This document shows, piece after piece, positions 47,047-57,149 of a stretch of 64,000 nt of DNA (positions within the stretch are counted from its first letter, which is position 1; each line of letters begins with the position of its first letter). The position numbers were made by a program, and so were the translations under genes. Source of the stretch: Ariolimax columbianus (Eukaryota > Mollusca > Gastropoda > Stylommatophora > Arionidae). The notes under the pieces were generated by a model. It saw only the letters and a list, made by a program, of their open reading frames with translations, searched no databases and was not told the origin of the DNA. Where the stretch lies: the NCBI GenBank assembly GCA_036924085.1, contig JAVGWX010000005.1, positions 73,752,547 to 73,816,546 of the forward strand, given 5' to 3'.

Positions 47047-47785
47047 ACAGATAAATAAAAATGGCGGACAACACTGTTAGTGCTTTTGTGGAACAGCGTG
47101 GTGTGATGAAGTTTCTTGTGAAGGTAGGCGTGAAACCTGCTGAAATTTACAGAAGACTGCAATCACAATACGGTGATGCGACAACTCATTTGCAGTAAGA
47201 CATTTTAATGGTGTAAGCGTTTTAGAGAAGGCCATGCATCGGTGAGTGAGGATCACGGCCGTGGTGGCCCTCAACCCACTACAGTCATTCATGTGAATAT
47301 CCATATCTTTAAACGCTTTATCCTGTAAGATTGACAAATTACTTGTCGCGTAATTGAACAAGAGGCAAGACTTTCTCTGTGTAGAGTGAACCGATTATTC
47401 ATGAACATTTGCATTTTCGGAAGGTTAGTGCACGCTGGTTTTGATCCCAAAGAACGTCATGATCCTGCAAGATAATGCTGGATATCATATGGCTCACCGC
47501 ACTGTGTGCCATCTGCAGCAACTCGACTGGGAGGTATTGCCACATCCACCTTACAGCCCAGACCTCGCTCCAAGGGATTTCCACCTGTTTGGACACCTTA
47601 CAGAATTCTTGGGAGGTTATCATTTCAGCACTGGTGACGAAGTGAATCAGGCTGTCCTGAATTGGTTCAGACATACTGACAATTTTTTCCTCGCTGAAGC
47701 TTTTGAAGCATTATTTAAACGCTGGGATAAATGCATAAATGCTGCAGGAGATTATATCGAAAAAAACCAAAAAAAACCCTGACTA
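47047..47785 (+). mobile_element. Mariner element, internally deleted, D34D type
   Basis: A start codon at about 47,059 opens 'MADNTVSAFVEQRGVMKFLV', the start of the helix-turn-helix domain. After stops and frame changes 'RFREGHASVSEDHGRGGPQP' (family WHKRFREGxxxVxDDxxxGRPxT) and 'RVIEQEARLSLCRVNRL' follow. The next 100 or so residues, including the first catalytic Asp, are missing. A long open part from 47,458 reads 'MILQDNAGYHMAHRT' and 'HPPYSPDLAPRDFHLFGHL', with 34 residues between the two Asp, the mariner D34D signature. It ends 'LFKRWDKCINAAGDYIEK'. The carboxy third is well preserved (113 codons). It cannot be active because of the deletion. Confidence 0.9.
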
Positions 47786-48575
47786 TCTTGTCTGATCAGT
47801 ATATTTTGTCTAACCCTGACTAACATATCTGATCAGTATGTTTTCCCTGACTCTGACTAACACATCCGATCAGTATGTTTTGCCTGACCCTGACTAACAT
47901 ATCCGATCAGTATGTTTTGCCTGAGCCTGATTAACATATTCGATCAGTATGTTTTGCCTGACCCTAACTAACATATCCGATCAGTATGTTTTGCCTGACC
48001 CTAACTAACATATCCGATCAGTATGTTTTGCCTGACCCTGACTAACATATTCGATCAGTATGTTTTGCCTGACCCTGACTAACATATTCGATCAGTATGT
48101 TTTGCCTGACCCTGACTAACATATTCGATCAGTATGTTTTGCCTGACCCTAACTAACATATCCGATCAGTATGTTTTGCCTGACCCTAACTAACATATCC
48201 GATCAGTATGTTTTGCCTGACCCTGACTAACATATTCGATCAGTATGTTTTGCCTGACCCTGACTAACATATCCGATCAGTATGTTTTGCCTGACCCTGA
48301 CTAACATATCCGATCAGTATGTTTTGCCTGAGCCTGATTAACATATTCGATCAGTATGTTTTGCCTGACCCTAACTAACATATCCGATCACTATGTTTTG
48401 CCTGACCCTAACTAACATATTCGATCAGTATGCTTTGCCTGACCCTAACTAACGTATCCGATCACTATGTTTTGCCTGACCCTAACTAACGTATCCGATC
48501 AGTATGTTTTGCCAGAGCCTGATTAACATATTCGATCAGTATGCTTTGCCTGGCCAGATGTTAGTCTCCTCGTCC
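47785..48575 (+). repeat. 37-bp minisatellite, about 21 copies, ending in the terminus of a dispersed element
   Basis: The unit is 'cctgaccctgactaacatat' plus 'ccgatcagtatgttttg'. Its right end (tgcctggccagatgttagtctcctc) matches the right terminus of the dispersed copies at 51.4-51.8 and 56.6-57.1 kb, in which the same 37-bp unit is present only one to three times. The left end abuts the mariner stop codon. Confidence 0.93.
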
Positions 48576-48739
48576 CACATAACACAGTAGAACATCAACA
48601 TATATACCCAGAACCACTTAGCCTAACTAATTAAGTAAAGATCCCGTTAACATTCCAGGGTGAAATATGTGAATATTTTGTTAGGTCCATATTTGTCTTG
48701 ACCAACTTGGGGTCATGTTGACAATGTCACGCCTGCCAC

Positions 48740-48900
48740 CTTAATTTTCGCAGATTATTCTGGTACCCAATTTTTGAGACTGGGACGACCGCAGGAATCG
48801 TTTTGAATTCTTGAAAAATTCCACACCAACTGCGTGCTGAACCGCGATCGTTCTCCTGGGAGGCCAATGAATTAACAACTGCGCCATCTTGGCTTCCCAA
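48740..48900 (-). mobile_element. tRNA-derived SINE remnant
   Basis: On the minus strand the A box is 'agccaagatggcgcagttgt' and the B box 'gcggttcagcacgc', with a central 'cctcccaggagaacgatcgc' in the position of anticodon and variable arm. The body continues left through 'tcgtcccagtctcaaaaatt'. Confidence 0.65.
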
Positions 48901-49059
48901 TTCTAACTAGGCATGTTGTAAACAACGACTGAGCAGGGTTGACTGTTCATGGAGACGAGTTACGTACTTTTTGTTCTTGTTTTTGTTCTTGTTTTACATT
49001 GGTATCTGAGATACATGTATCCATTTTCTCATACGCCTCATGAGGCTTTTAGAGGTAGC

Positions 49060-49345
49060 AGACTGTTATTGTTTAGTGGTGACAAGAAGTATGTTTACTT
49101 TTGTGTGTGCTCGGAATAAATCGTTGAGTTGCGGACTGCAGTAGCTTTCCTCCCACCTCGAGCGTGCTGGTGTTGATAAAACTGAGCCACCCAGGCTGTT
49201 GCACTGCCTTGAGAACAGCCTGTTTTCAGGGAACGCCACATCGAAGAGAAATAGTGGTCTTGGTCAGTAAATTGTGTATGACCCTAACGATGCGTCCTGT
49301 TGAGTATGTTATGTCTGACCGGAGTAGTGTCTCAGTTTACAGGAG
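49060..49345 (+). mobile_element. Dispersed repeat with terminal 37-bp unit, copy a
   Basis: Landmarks in order: 'gtttacttttgtgtgtgct', 'cgagcgtgctggtg', 'caggctgttgcactgccttg', 'gcctgttttcagggaacgcc', and a single diverged 37-bp unit (tgaccctaacgatgcgtcct, gagtatgttatgtctgaccg). The same order is found in copies at 51.4, 53.0 and 56.7 kb. No protein is encoded. Confidence 0.7.
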
Positions 49346-49349
49346 TCTG

Positions 49350-49750
49350 CAGGTAACATCAAATATTAGATAAACGGACTTCACAATAGCATATACATTG
49401 CACCGACGCAGGCTTATTATTAGAAGGTAGACCATATTGGTGGCTTGCTCATGCCACTCAAAGAAGGTCAATAGAGTCGCATATAGTACACTGTTTTCGG
49501 GGATTGAATATTAGACACTTCAATATAGTAGATCTCTGTTTCGTGTTATATTCTGTTAAGATTCGACGTTAATGAACTCTAAGGAGACTCATAGGTGTGC
49601 AGTCCATCTCAGTAAATGTGTAGATGCTGATGGTTCATATAACTCGCTGGTTATACACATTCAGAGATAATCTCCTTAACTTAACGTCGTTATACTGGTT
49701 TAGAAGACTGCAGAGTTTGTATATAGCCAGTTTCATTTATATTTCCTCGC
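49350..49750. other. Unannotated stretch
   Basis: No array, coding fragment or mobile element was recognised. Confidence 0.5.
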
Positions 49751-49754
49751 TCTA

Positions 49755-49928
49755 GAAGCTGTGCGCATCCAAACTATTCTTAAATGCAATAATTGTCCCT
49801 GCTTCCACTACTTCCTGTGACAATGCGTTCCAGTATTCATCACTCTCTAACTAAAAAAATATTTCCTAATACATAATTTTGACATTTCTTTAGTTAATTT
49901 GTAACTGTGCCCTCTTCTTCTTGTAGGT
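49755..49928 (-). mobile_element. CR1-like LINE, extreme carboxy end
   Basis: The minus strand reads 'RGHSYKLTKEMSKL', the family 'RGHxxKLxKxRxK', then after a frame change 'DEYWNALSQEVVEAG' (family 'VVxxWNSLPQxVVEA') and 'IIAFKNSLDAHSF' to a stop at about 49,757. This is the conserved end of CR1/L2-clade ORF2 proteins and differs from the other LINE tails in the window. Only about 55 codons remain. Confidence 0.75.
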
Positions 49929-49929
49929 G

Positions 49930-50560
49930 GTTGTATTTTGAAAAAAAAATGGTTACAGTATAATTTAACTTTTCTTTTGATTTTCTTATTTACTTGTATC
50001 CCTTCGAATCATTACCTTGATCCATTACCAACGTCCCCACTACAAAGCATCTGAGACCACAATATCAGCTACTCAATTTCCTATAACTGAAGCACTACCA
50101 AGACATTCCATCCACACAGTATGTTCGCTATCAACTAATGCCTTAGCCGATCATTCTACACCTTCCGACCCAACTATTGAGATTTCATTAACGATTAAAT
50201 TGCTCATTAATAATTGCCAGATAGCCATCTTAGAACCGATGTTACTGTTTAGATGATCTCCGCTTAGTACTTTTAGGTGCTTTTTGTTATGTCTGTACAG
50301 CAACGACCCTGCCTCTCACTCTAGCAGAGAACACTCAACCAACTTTCCAACCGCGTACCTGTGAGGTAAGATGATCTGTTCCCCTTCCTCGCTGCCTTGT
50401 AGCCCTAAATTGCAAGTCAGGTATGTACATGTAGTCTGAAAGATGTCCCTACTGCATGCGACTAACACATGAAGTGGGTTTTTTGGTCAGTATGTTTCAC
50501 TTGTGTCTGTCGTTATCCGTCCTTTCCACCGTCTCGAAGTTATAAACACCGTTATTCACT
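49930..50560. other. Unannotated stretch
   Basis: A 79-codon plus frame (50,017-50,256) rich in Ser, Thr and Ile has no recognisable domain. Nothing else was seen. Confidence 0.4.
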
Positions 50561-50569
50561 TTTATTCTT

Positions 50570-50890
50570 CATTGTCAAGTACAGGTCACCACTTCAAATG
50601 ACCGCGGCTGTTATCTATGTCCGGATAACTGCAATCACTCACCTTTACTCTCAAATGTGAAGTATAGATCACCACTTCAAATGACCGGATAACAATGTCC
50701 GGATAATTGCAATCACTCACCTTTACTCTCAAATGTAAAGTACAGGTCACCACTTCAAATGACCGCGGCTGTTATCTATGTCCGGATAACTGCAATCACT
50801 CACCTTTACTCTCAAATGTCAAGTACAGGTCACCACTTCAAATGACCCCAACTGTTACCTAATATCCGCGTAGCTGCAATCACTGGTCTA
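50570..50890. repeat. About 80-bp repeat, 4 copies
   Basis: The segment 'caggtcaccacttcaaatga' recurs at about 50,582, 50,668, 50,744 and 50,826 together with 'ggataactgcaatcactcac'. Copy two lacks part of the 'gcggctgttatctat' portion. Confidence 0.88.
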
Positions 50891-50905
50891 TTCTCTCTAA
50901 AGTGA

Positions 50906-51395
50906 AGCATGTCTTATCGACAGCTTATCCATTTCCATTAAACTTGTATCCAAACTTGTGCAAAGTGGATATAACCCCAATTTATTTATTTTACATGATG
51001 AGATTGCTACCATTAATCACAAAAAATTATTTGCTGCATTAACGACGTGCTAAAACATGACAGTGGATGTTTTATTTGCATTCCATGTACTGCTCGGATG
51101 TACTAGCGGTTACATTACACCTAATCTGAATCCAATTGGAACCACAGTGAATTAAAACCGATTTTTATTTTGTTTTTAAATTCATTGAAGATCATTTTTA
51201 CAGTCTCATGCTCCACGTTCCAATGATGAATAATACCATTAATCTTTCATTGGATTCAGTTCGTGCACGAAAATTAATTACTATCGCATCAATGTGTCTG
51301 CCATATATGTGGAAACGATTGCGTCATTTGGCAGATTGAATAGCTAGGTTGGTATTAATAGGCCTGGGATAAACGGGCATTGGATGTTTTCGTTT
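50906..51395. other. Unannotated AT-rich stretch
   Basis: No array, coding fragment or mobile element was recognised. Confidence 0.5.
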
Positions 51396-51399
51396 CACG

Positions 51400-51830
51400 T
51401 TGTTGTTGTTGTTGTTCTGAATGCCCACAAAGAGTAGGTTTACTATTGTGTGCGCACTGAAAAGGACATTTAGTGACGGTTTGCTGAAGCTTTCCCTACA
51501 TCCCTAGCGTGCTGGTGAAGGTGGACCGGGGTTCACTAGGCGGTTGTTCTATTCTTGGCTTCATCTGCGTGTTGCTCACTACTTCCCCAACCTCGTTAGC
51601 TAGGCTCCCAAGAAGAACAGTCCGTTTCCAGGGAGAATTACGAGAAGGCGATGTAGGGGTCATGGGCAGTATATTTTGTTTGACTCTGACTGAAATGTCT
51701 AATCAGTATTTTGTGTCTTGCAAGACGTTAGTTGTCCTCTCCTTCGTTTCAAGTAAAGATCCACATCTGTTACTATCCTGGAGGCCACAGGCATCAAGCT
51801 AACTAATAAAGGACCACATGTTATCTATAA
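51400..51830 (+). mobile_element. Dispersed repeat with terminal 37-bp unit, copy b
   Basis: It begins with (GTT)n and 'tgaatgcccacaaagagtag', continues through 'ctagcgtgctggtg', 'ttcatctgcgtgttgctcac', 'gttagctaggctcccaagaa' and 'gtccgtttccagggag', carries one 37-bp unit (gactctgactgaaatgtcta, atcagtattttgtg), and ends 'aagacgttagttgtcctc' with 'aactaataaagga' beyond. It is the clearest full-length plus-strand copy. A 97-codon frame inside is not supported as a gene. Confidence 0.78.
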
Positions 51831-51929
51831 ATTACTAAGGGTCGCATAATGTCAAGTTATTCAGTTGACAACGGGCCGTATGGTGCTTTTAAATGCCTAA
51901 AGTCACTGCGAAACTAAGAACTGCATGAT

Positions 51930-52190
51930 ATCCAGTTAATGAAAGAAGGGTCCGTAAAGTAAAGTTAATGTCTATAAGTCACAACAAGTCATGTTAATGA
52001 AACAAGAGTCCGTACAGTCAAGTTAATGTCTTTAAGTCACAACAAGTCATGTTCATGAAACAAGGGTCCGTACAGTCAAGTTAATGTCTATAAGTCACAA
52101 GTCATGTTTATGAAACAAGGGTCCATACAGTCAAGTTAATGTCTATAAGTCACAACAAGTCGTGTTTATGTCAATGTACCACAAGTCAAT
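51930..52190. repeat. 58-bp minisatellite, about 4 copies
   Basis: The unit is 'aagttaatgtctataagtca' plus 'caacaagtcatgttaatgaaacaagggtccgtacagtc'. The third unit lacks 'aca'. Confidence 0.9.
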
Positions 52191-52194
52191 TTAA

Positions 52195-53025
52195 TGAGCC
52201 AATAGCAGCATACAAAGATTAATAGAATTAGGGCCACAAAATATCGTTTTTGCGAAAAGAACATAAAAAATAGAAAGTGCATTTGGCTGTTTCCAAACTT
52301 AGTATCTTTCATTGCTGAAAGTACCAACAAAAAAGTATCAACTCCATAGCTCCCTCGGCATTCCTGATTTTCCAGGTACCTATTTCCAGCTGGGTTGACT
52401 GTGACAAACGGTGACAGCTATGACAAAAATCACGACATTGCTGGTCTTCTAAACGGAATTCGAAATCATTTGAACCTAGTACGTTTGGTTTCCAAACCAG
52501 GGTTATAATCCCTTAGACACACGCTCCCCAAACGTCCAAAGACAATTTAATGGACAACGGCCAACAGACAGTGAAGATAATTTGCTAAGGACAACAGGAA
52601 GACAACATACTAAAATATACACGGCATATGGTCTAGTTATTGGCCCATAATAATAATTTAAATTAATAATCGCAGGTGACAAAAAGTAACGTTAGTTACT
52701 CTAGCAGTAACATAAAGTCAAATTAATGAACCAATGAACGCTAAGTATCAAGCTATTAATTTGTAGGCCATATTAGGTCAAATAAATCACTACAAACGAC
52801 ATCAAGTGACGTTACGGGCCGTATAGGTCACATTTTGGGACCAAGTTACAGACACGCTATAGCCATGTTTACGGACCAATGACATCATGTGGTCAATGTC
52901 TTGGACACGTGCCAAATAAAGCTAGTAAATTTAAAACAATGACAGTTTGAAGTTCACGTGTTACACAACCTTAGAACCTGGACGCGTACACGGTACATAC
53001 TTTTAGATGAACACATTAGGGAATT
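52195..53025. other. Otherwise unannotated stretch around the tRNA-like head
   Basis: No array or coding region was recognised outside the tRNA-like segment. Confidence 0.45.
52440..52535 (-). mobile_element. tRNA-like SINE head
   Basis: On the minus strand 'gtgtgtctaagggattataa' resembles an A box and D arm, 'ctggtttggaaaccaaac' can form an anticodon stem-loop, and 'taggttcaaatgatttcg' is a B box. The pattern is closest to tRNA-Pro, but arms are imperfect. Confidence 0.5.
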
Positions 53026-53027
53026 GA

Positions 53028-53345
53028 GACGACAGTCTAGTCAAGCACAACATACTGACCAGGACGTCACGTCAGGATCAGGGTCAGGCACAATACACTA
53101 AGACCACAATCTCTCTTCTATGTAGCGTTTCCTGGAAACAGACTGTTTTCAAGGCAGCCTGGCTGCCATAGTAGTGAGAGACACGCAGATGAAGCGAAGC
53201 ATGGCACGATCGCCTATAGGACCGCGGTCTACCTGCTCGGGGTTGGAGAAAAATCTACTATAACCTGTCACCTAATGTACTTTTCATGGCGCACAAAAGT
53301 ATGAACTTACTCATTGTGGGCACTAATCAGCAACATCTGGTCAAC
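53028..53345 (-). mobile_element. Dispersed repeat with terminal 37-bp unit, copy c
   Basis: Read on the minus strand: 'gcccacaatgagtaagttca', 'cttttgtgcgccatgaaaag', 'ttcatctgcgtgtctctcac', 'ggcagccaggctgccttgaa', 'gtctgtttccaggaaacgc', then one to two diverged terminal units (cctgaccctgatcctgacgt, ggtcagtatgttgtgcttga). Confidence 0.78.
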
Positions 53346-53435
53346 ACTTCATTTGTATGCTATTATTTTTTTCCAAAACTATCCGACAACTTTAATTTTT
53401 TGAATTGCAGCATTGAATGTTACAATAATTGTAAA

Positions 53436-53640
53436 CGAGTCGTTGTGGTCGCGAGGTAAGGTACTCATCTCGAAAAGCGATGAACGGAAATCGTGGGGAT
53501 CGAATCTCGCCATTTTCAAGCTTATTCTAGTCTCACAAGATGTGGGACCAGAGAGCCTACATCATAAGTTACATCCAGTTGTCTTGTCACTGGTCCAAGG
53601 TACCAAATTAGTGGTATAGAATTAGGAAAACCACTACAGC
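53436..53640 (+). mobile_element. tRNA-Ser-like SINE
   Basis: The A box is 'gtggtcgcgaggtaaggtac', the anticodon stem 'tcatc ... gatga', a long variable arm 'acggaaatcgt' points to a Ser-type tRNA, and the B box is 'gggatcgaatctcg'. The body runs to about 'ggtatagaattagg'. It is not a functional tRNA gene, because the loop size is wrong. Confidence 0.65.
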
Positions 53641-53744
53641 AAGTGATTGAATAGAGAGGCTTCCTGTATATGGCTGTAGTAGTTGTAGTGTGCGCCCCTT
53701 CTTCTTCCTAGACCCTTGATCATTGACTGGAAAAGATGTTAATA

Positions 53745-54000
53745 CCCTCACATCTGGTGGTGTCTTATGTAGTAGCACCAACATCCCATCAATTCACTTG
53801 TCTGAGCACCCTCACATCTAGTGGTGTTTTATGTAGTAGCCCCAACATCCCATCAATTCACTTGTCTGAGCACCCTCACATCTAGTGGTGTTTTATGTAG
53901 TAGCCCCAACATCCCATCACTTCACTTGTCTGAGCATTCTCACATCTGATGGTGTCGTTAGTAGTAGCGACAAAATCCAATCACTTCACTTGTCTGAGGC
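53745..54000. repeat. 64-bp minisatellite, 4 copies
   Basis: The unit starts 'ctcacatctagtggtgtttt' and ends 'tcacttgtctgagcacc'. Starts at 53,747 and 53,811 are 64 bp apart. Confidence 0.92.
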
Positions 54001-54362
54001 CATCTTTCGTATTTTGCCCAATCTCTGGTTCATGACTTCTATGTGGACCTCTACGGTCCTCACCAAACTGTCCTATCTCAGCCTCCCTTTCGCCTTCCCT
54101 CTGGGGCTCATAGCATGCCGGTTCTGGTAATGATGTCAGGGTCTCTACTTGGGACATGGCCAATCCAATTCCAGCGTCGACCGGTTCTGACGGTGTGCAT
54201 GTCCTCTTGATTGCTCCGGGCAAGCAGTTCCCGGCTGTTGATTGTGCTCGGCCAGACAATTCTATTAATCTTCCTCAGACTGGTTGTGTAGAAAGATGAC
54301 AATTTTGACGTTTCTTGTTCTGTTACTGCCCAACTCTCTTCGCTATATTGGACGCACACCGT
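53985..54362 (-). mobile_element. LINE reverse transcriptase, post-core tail
   Basis: Minus strand, from about 54,350: 'SWAVTEQETSKLSSFYTTSL' then 'RKINRIVWPSTINSRELLAR' (family 'LRKIxxIxWPxxIsNxELxxR'), 'TGRRWNWIGHVPSRDPD' (family 'RRRWRWIGHVLRRDP'), and in a second frame 'EGKAKEAEIGQFGEDRRGP'. There is no RT core. It is the same LINE type as the fragment at 60.6 kb. Confidence 0.82.
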
Positions 54363-54369
54363 GTGCTCA

Positions 54370-54690
54370 ACTCTTGTATATCCGATGTGTGTGTGTGCTG
54401 TACTGTGTAACTTCTAATGGTAATTTACGCTGGTCAAAGCTATAATGACTATGTTCATTCTGATTATGTGTCTTCGCTTGTTACATTGTCTAGATTAACT
54501 TTGCTTACCATGTATGTAAAGATGGCGGTCTTTGTTGATTCTGTTGTTCCTATTTTAACTGGGGTAGGATTATTTACATTGAGTGTCAGGACGTCTTTCT
54601 ACTTGTTGTTCATGTTCCGCCCCACTTGTTGACTGATACATACATTATGTCCTTCAGTTTAATCTGGAGTATGTTGTACTGTGTGTGTTT
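54370..54690. other. Unannotated stretch
   Basis: No array or coding region was recognised. Confidence 0.5.
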
Positions 54691-54694
54691 TAGT

Positions 54695-54713
54695 CTCCAC
54701 GTGTGTGTGTCTT

Positions 54714-54750
<37 letters not shown>

Positions 54751-55168
54751 CTGAGTCTCTATGTGTGAGCGTATCTCTCTTTGTGCGTATTTGTGTGGGT
54801 GTGTTTCTACGTATATGTTTGTGGGCGTGAGTGTGTCTGTGTGTGCCTATTTGTGTGTGTGCGTGTGTATTTATATGCGTGTGTGCTTGTGTATGTCTAT
54901 GTGGCTGTGCGTGTGTATGTCTATGTGTGTCCTTGTGTATTTCTATGTGTGTGTGTGCTTGTGCATGTGTATTTGTCTGTGTGTGCCTGTGTATGTATAT
55001 GTGTGTGTGCGTGTGTATGTATATGCGTATGTGCTTGTGTATGTCTATGTGTTTGTGCTTGTGTATGTTTATGTGTGTGTGCGTGTGTATGTTTATGTGT
55101 GTGTGCTTGTGTATGTCTATGTGTGTGTGTGACTGTGTGTGTGACTGTGTATGTCTATGTGCATGTTC

Positions 55169-55204
<36 letters not shown>

Positions 55205-55372
55205 GTGTGTGTACGCTTGTGTATGTATGTGTATGTATGTGTGTGTATGTGTTTGTGTTTGTATGAATGTGTGCTTGTGCATGTCGCTGCATGTGTGTGA
55301 GGTTGTACATGTCGCTGCATGTGTGTGTGCTTGTGTAGGTCTGTCTGTGTGTGTGTGTGTGTGTGAAAGTTG
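54695..55372. repeat. (TG)n-rich tract with a (TA)n core
   Basis: About 680 bp of tgtgtg interrupted by regular 'cttgtgtatgtctatgtgtg' units of about 30 bp. A (TA)n tract lies at about 55,174-55,200. Frames on both strands of up to 207 codons are artefacts. Confidence 0.95.
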
Positions 55373-55424
55373 CGCGCGCTTTTCCTCGTGTTAACTATAG
55401 AACGAACTGACCCATTTTAAACAA

Positions 55425-55795
55425 AATACGTGAATTTAAACAAAATACGAGATTTTAAACAAAATACGAGATTTTAAACAAAATACAAGATGTTAAACCA
55501 AATACGAGATTTTAAACAAAATACGAGGTTTTAAACAAAATACGAGATTTTAAACAAAATACGAGATTTTAAACAAAATTCGAGATTTTAAACAAACTGC
55601 AAGAGTTTAAACAAAATACGAGATTTTAAACAAAATACAAGATGTTAAACCAAATACGAGATTTTAAACAAAATACGAGGTTTTAAACAAAATACGAGAT
55701 TTTAAACAAAATACGAGATTTTAAACAAAATTCGAGATTTTAAACAAACTGCAAGAGTTTAAACAAAATACGAGATTTTAAACAATATATCGTGG
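55425..55795. repeat. 19-bp minisatellite, about 19 copies
   Basis: The unit is gattttaaacaaaatacga. A block of about 170 bp containing the variants 'caagatgttaaaccaaatac' and 'caaactgcaagagtttaaac' occurs twice, at about 55,485 and 55,639, so there is a higher-order duplication here too. Confidence 0.95.
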
Positions 55796-55990
55796 CATCA
55801 GTTGCCCCCATTGACGGGGTTCACTGTGAGCATTTATTTGGTTGAAGAATAAGAACGGCTTGTCCCTGCAGTCATCATCACACAATGTTCATGTGTCCTG
55901 GATGGAAACCTATGACAGACTGGGAATCTCTGCGCGTGGTCCTTGTCTGTTGGGTCACCAGTTCCTCTGCCGGTTTGTAAACTGTGAAAT

Positions 55991-56338
55991 GTGTGTCGTA
56001 AAGTTGTAAATCCTAATCCATCGTTGCTGAAATACTTCACAGGGACGACGATGGAAACGACCTGTAGCAAGATAACAAACACTGACAACTTAACAGTTAT
56101 CTGCCCCACCAAGGGCACAGTGCTGGTCATATACCTTTCGGTAGACCTAATATCAACAAGCAAAAACCTTAACACTTCAGAACTGCACTGTCCCGAGAAT
56201 AATATCACACACAGAACATGGCCCACAAACGTGCCACTACCAGTTACATTAATGTCCAAAAGAAAAAAACAACACAGAGAGTACACTGGATTACACATTC
56301 TAACGGCTGACCAGCCGATTTGCGCAACACAATCATAG
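55991..56338 (+). CDS. Possible coding exon, unknown product (weak)
   Basis: This is a 115-codon open frame outside any tandem repeat. The peptide is hydrophilic with a few Cys (TVICPTKG, LHCPEN, ICATQS). It contains three N-glycosylation sequons (NLT, NTS, NIT) within about 50 residues, which would suit an extracellular domain. No named domain is recognised. The opposite strand is also open over the same stretch (201 codons, 55,834-56,439), with a hydrophobic reading that I find less protein-like. A segment that could be a splice acceptor (ttccatttccccag) lies at about 56,407-56,420. There is no visible signal peptide or further exon. It may equally be chance or a repeat. Confidence 0.25.
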   Translation: MCRKVVNPNPSLLKYFTGTTMETTCSKITNTDNLTVICPTKGTVLVIYLSVDLISTSKNLNTSELHCPENNITHRTWPTNVPLPVTLMSKRKKQHREYTGLHILTADQPICATQS

Positions 56339-56639
56339 CCTTCGGCTACCTGGCATCGGGAATTGATTTGACTGATTAAAAACCAGATTTCCAATTGTCC
56401 AGTATTCCATTTCCCCAGCTGTAAACACATTGTGCCCAATATTCTCTGTAGACAGTGATGGTAGAGGACTCCCTTTGCACTGCAAAGGTACCGGGAGATT
56501 TCTCCTTATAGGCACGCTCTAGTCCATTCATCCGTAAAGGTGTACCTGCTTCACTGTCAAGAAAGAAAAGCACAGAAGAATGGAATCGGTCACAATAACT
56601 AATGAACCATATGATGTAGTCTCGTATAAAGAAAACTCA

Positions 56640-57062
56640 AAGGAAGATTAACGTCTGGTCAGGCAAAACATACTGATCAAACATGTTAGTCAGGGTCAGA
56701 AAAAACATACTGATCAAACGTGTTAGTCAGGGTAAGAAAAAACATACTGATCAAACATGTTAGTTAGGGTCATGCGAAATGTTCTGGCCAAGACCCTTAC
56801 ATTGGCTTCCGTAGCCCTTATTGGAGACGAGCTTTTTCATTACGCAGCCTGGCTAACAAGCTGTTGGATCGACGTGATCCCCGTAATAGTGACTGACACG
56901 CAGATGAAATCAAACATAGCTTAACCGCTATGAGGATATTGGTCCACTTTCATCATCACACTCGGAATGTATGGAATGCTACGATAACCCGCCACTTAAC
57001 GTCATTTTCAGGGGACACATAAGAGTAATCCTACTTATTGTGGGCATTCAACAACAACATCC
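56640..57062 (-). mobile_element. Dispersed repeat with terminal 37-bp units, copy d (3 units)
   Basis: Read on the minus strand it starts 'gatgttgttgttgaatgccc' and 'acaataagtagga', continues 'gatttcatctgcgtgtcagt', 'gttagccaggctgcgtaatg' and 'ctcgtctccaataagggc', has three terminal units (ctgactaacatgtttgatca, gtatgttttttctgac), and ends 'gcctgaccagacgttaatct'. It is the clearest minus-strand copy and shows the variable unit number directly. Confidence 0.82.
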
Positions 57063-57149
57063 CCTACAACAGTTTGCTATGAGAAAACCTACCAACATCA
57101 TAGTCTAATAGTGCATTTTTGATCGCAAGCACCTTGCAGGAAAACTTAA

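Noticed and set aside
55834..56439. 201-codon minus-strand frame as a membrane protein gene
   Set aside because: The hydrophobic runs are the reverse reading of a more protein-like plus frame. There is no recognised domain and no exon context.
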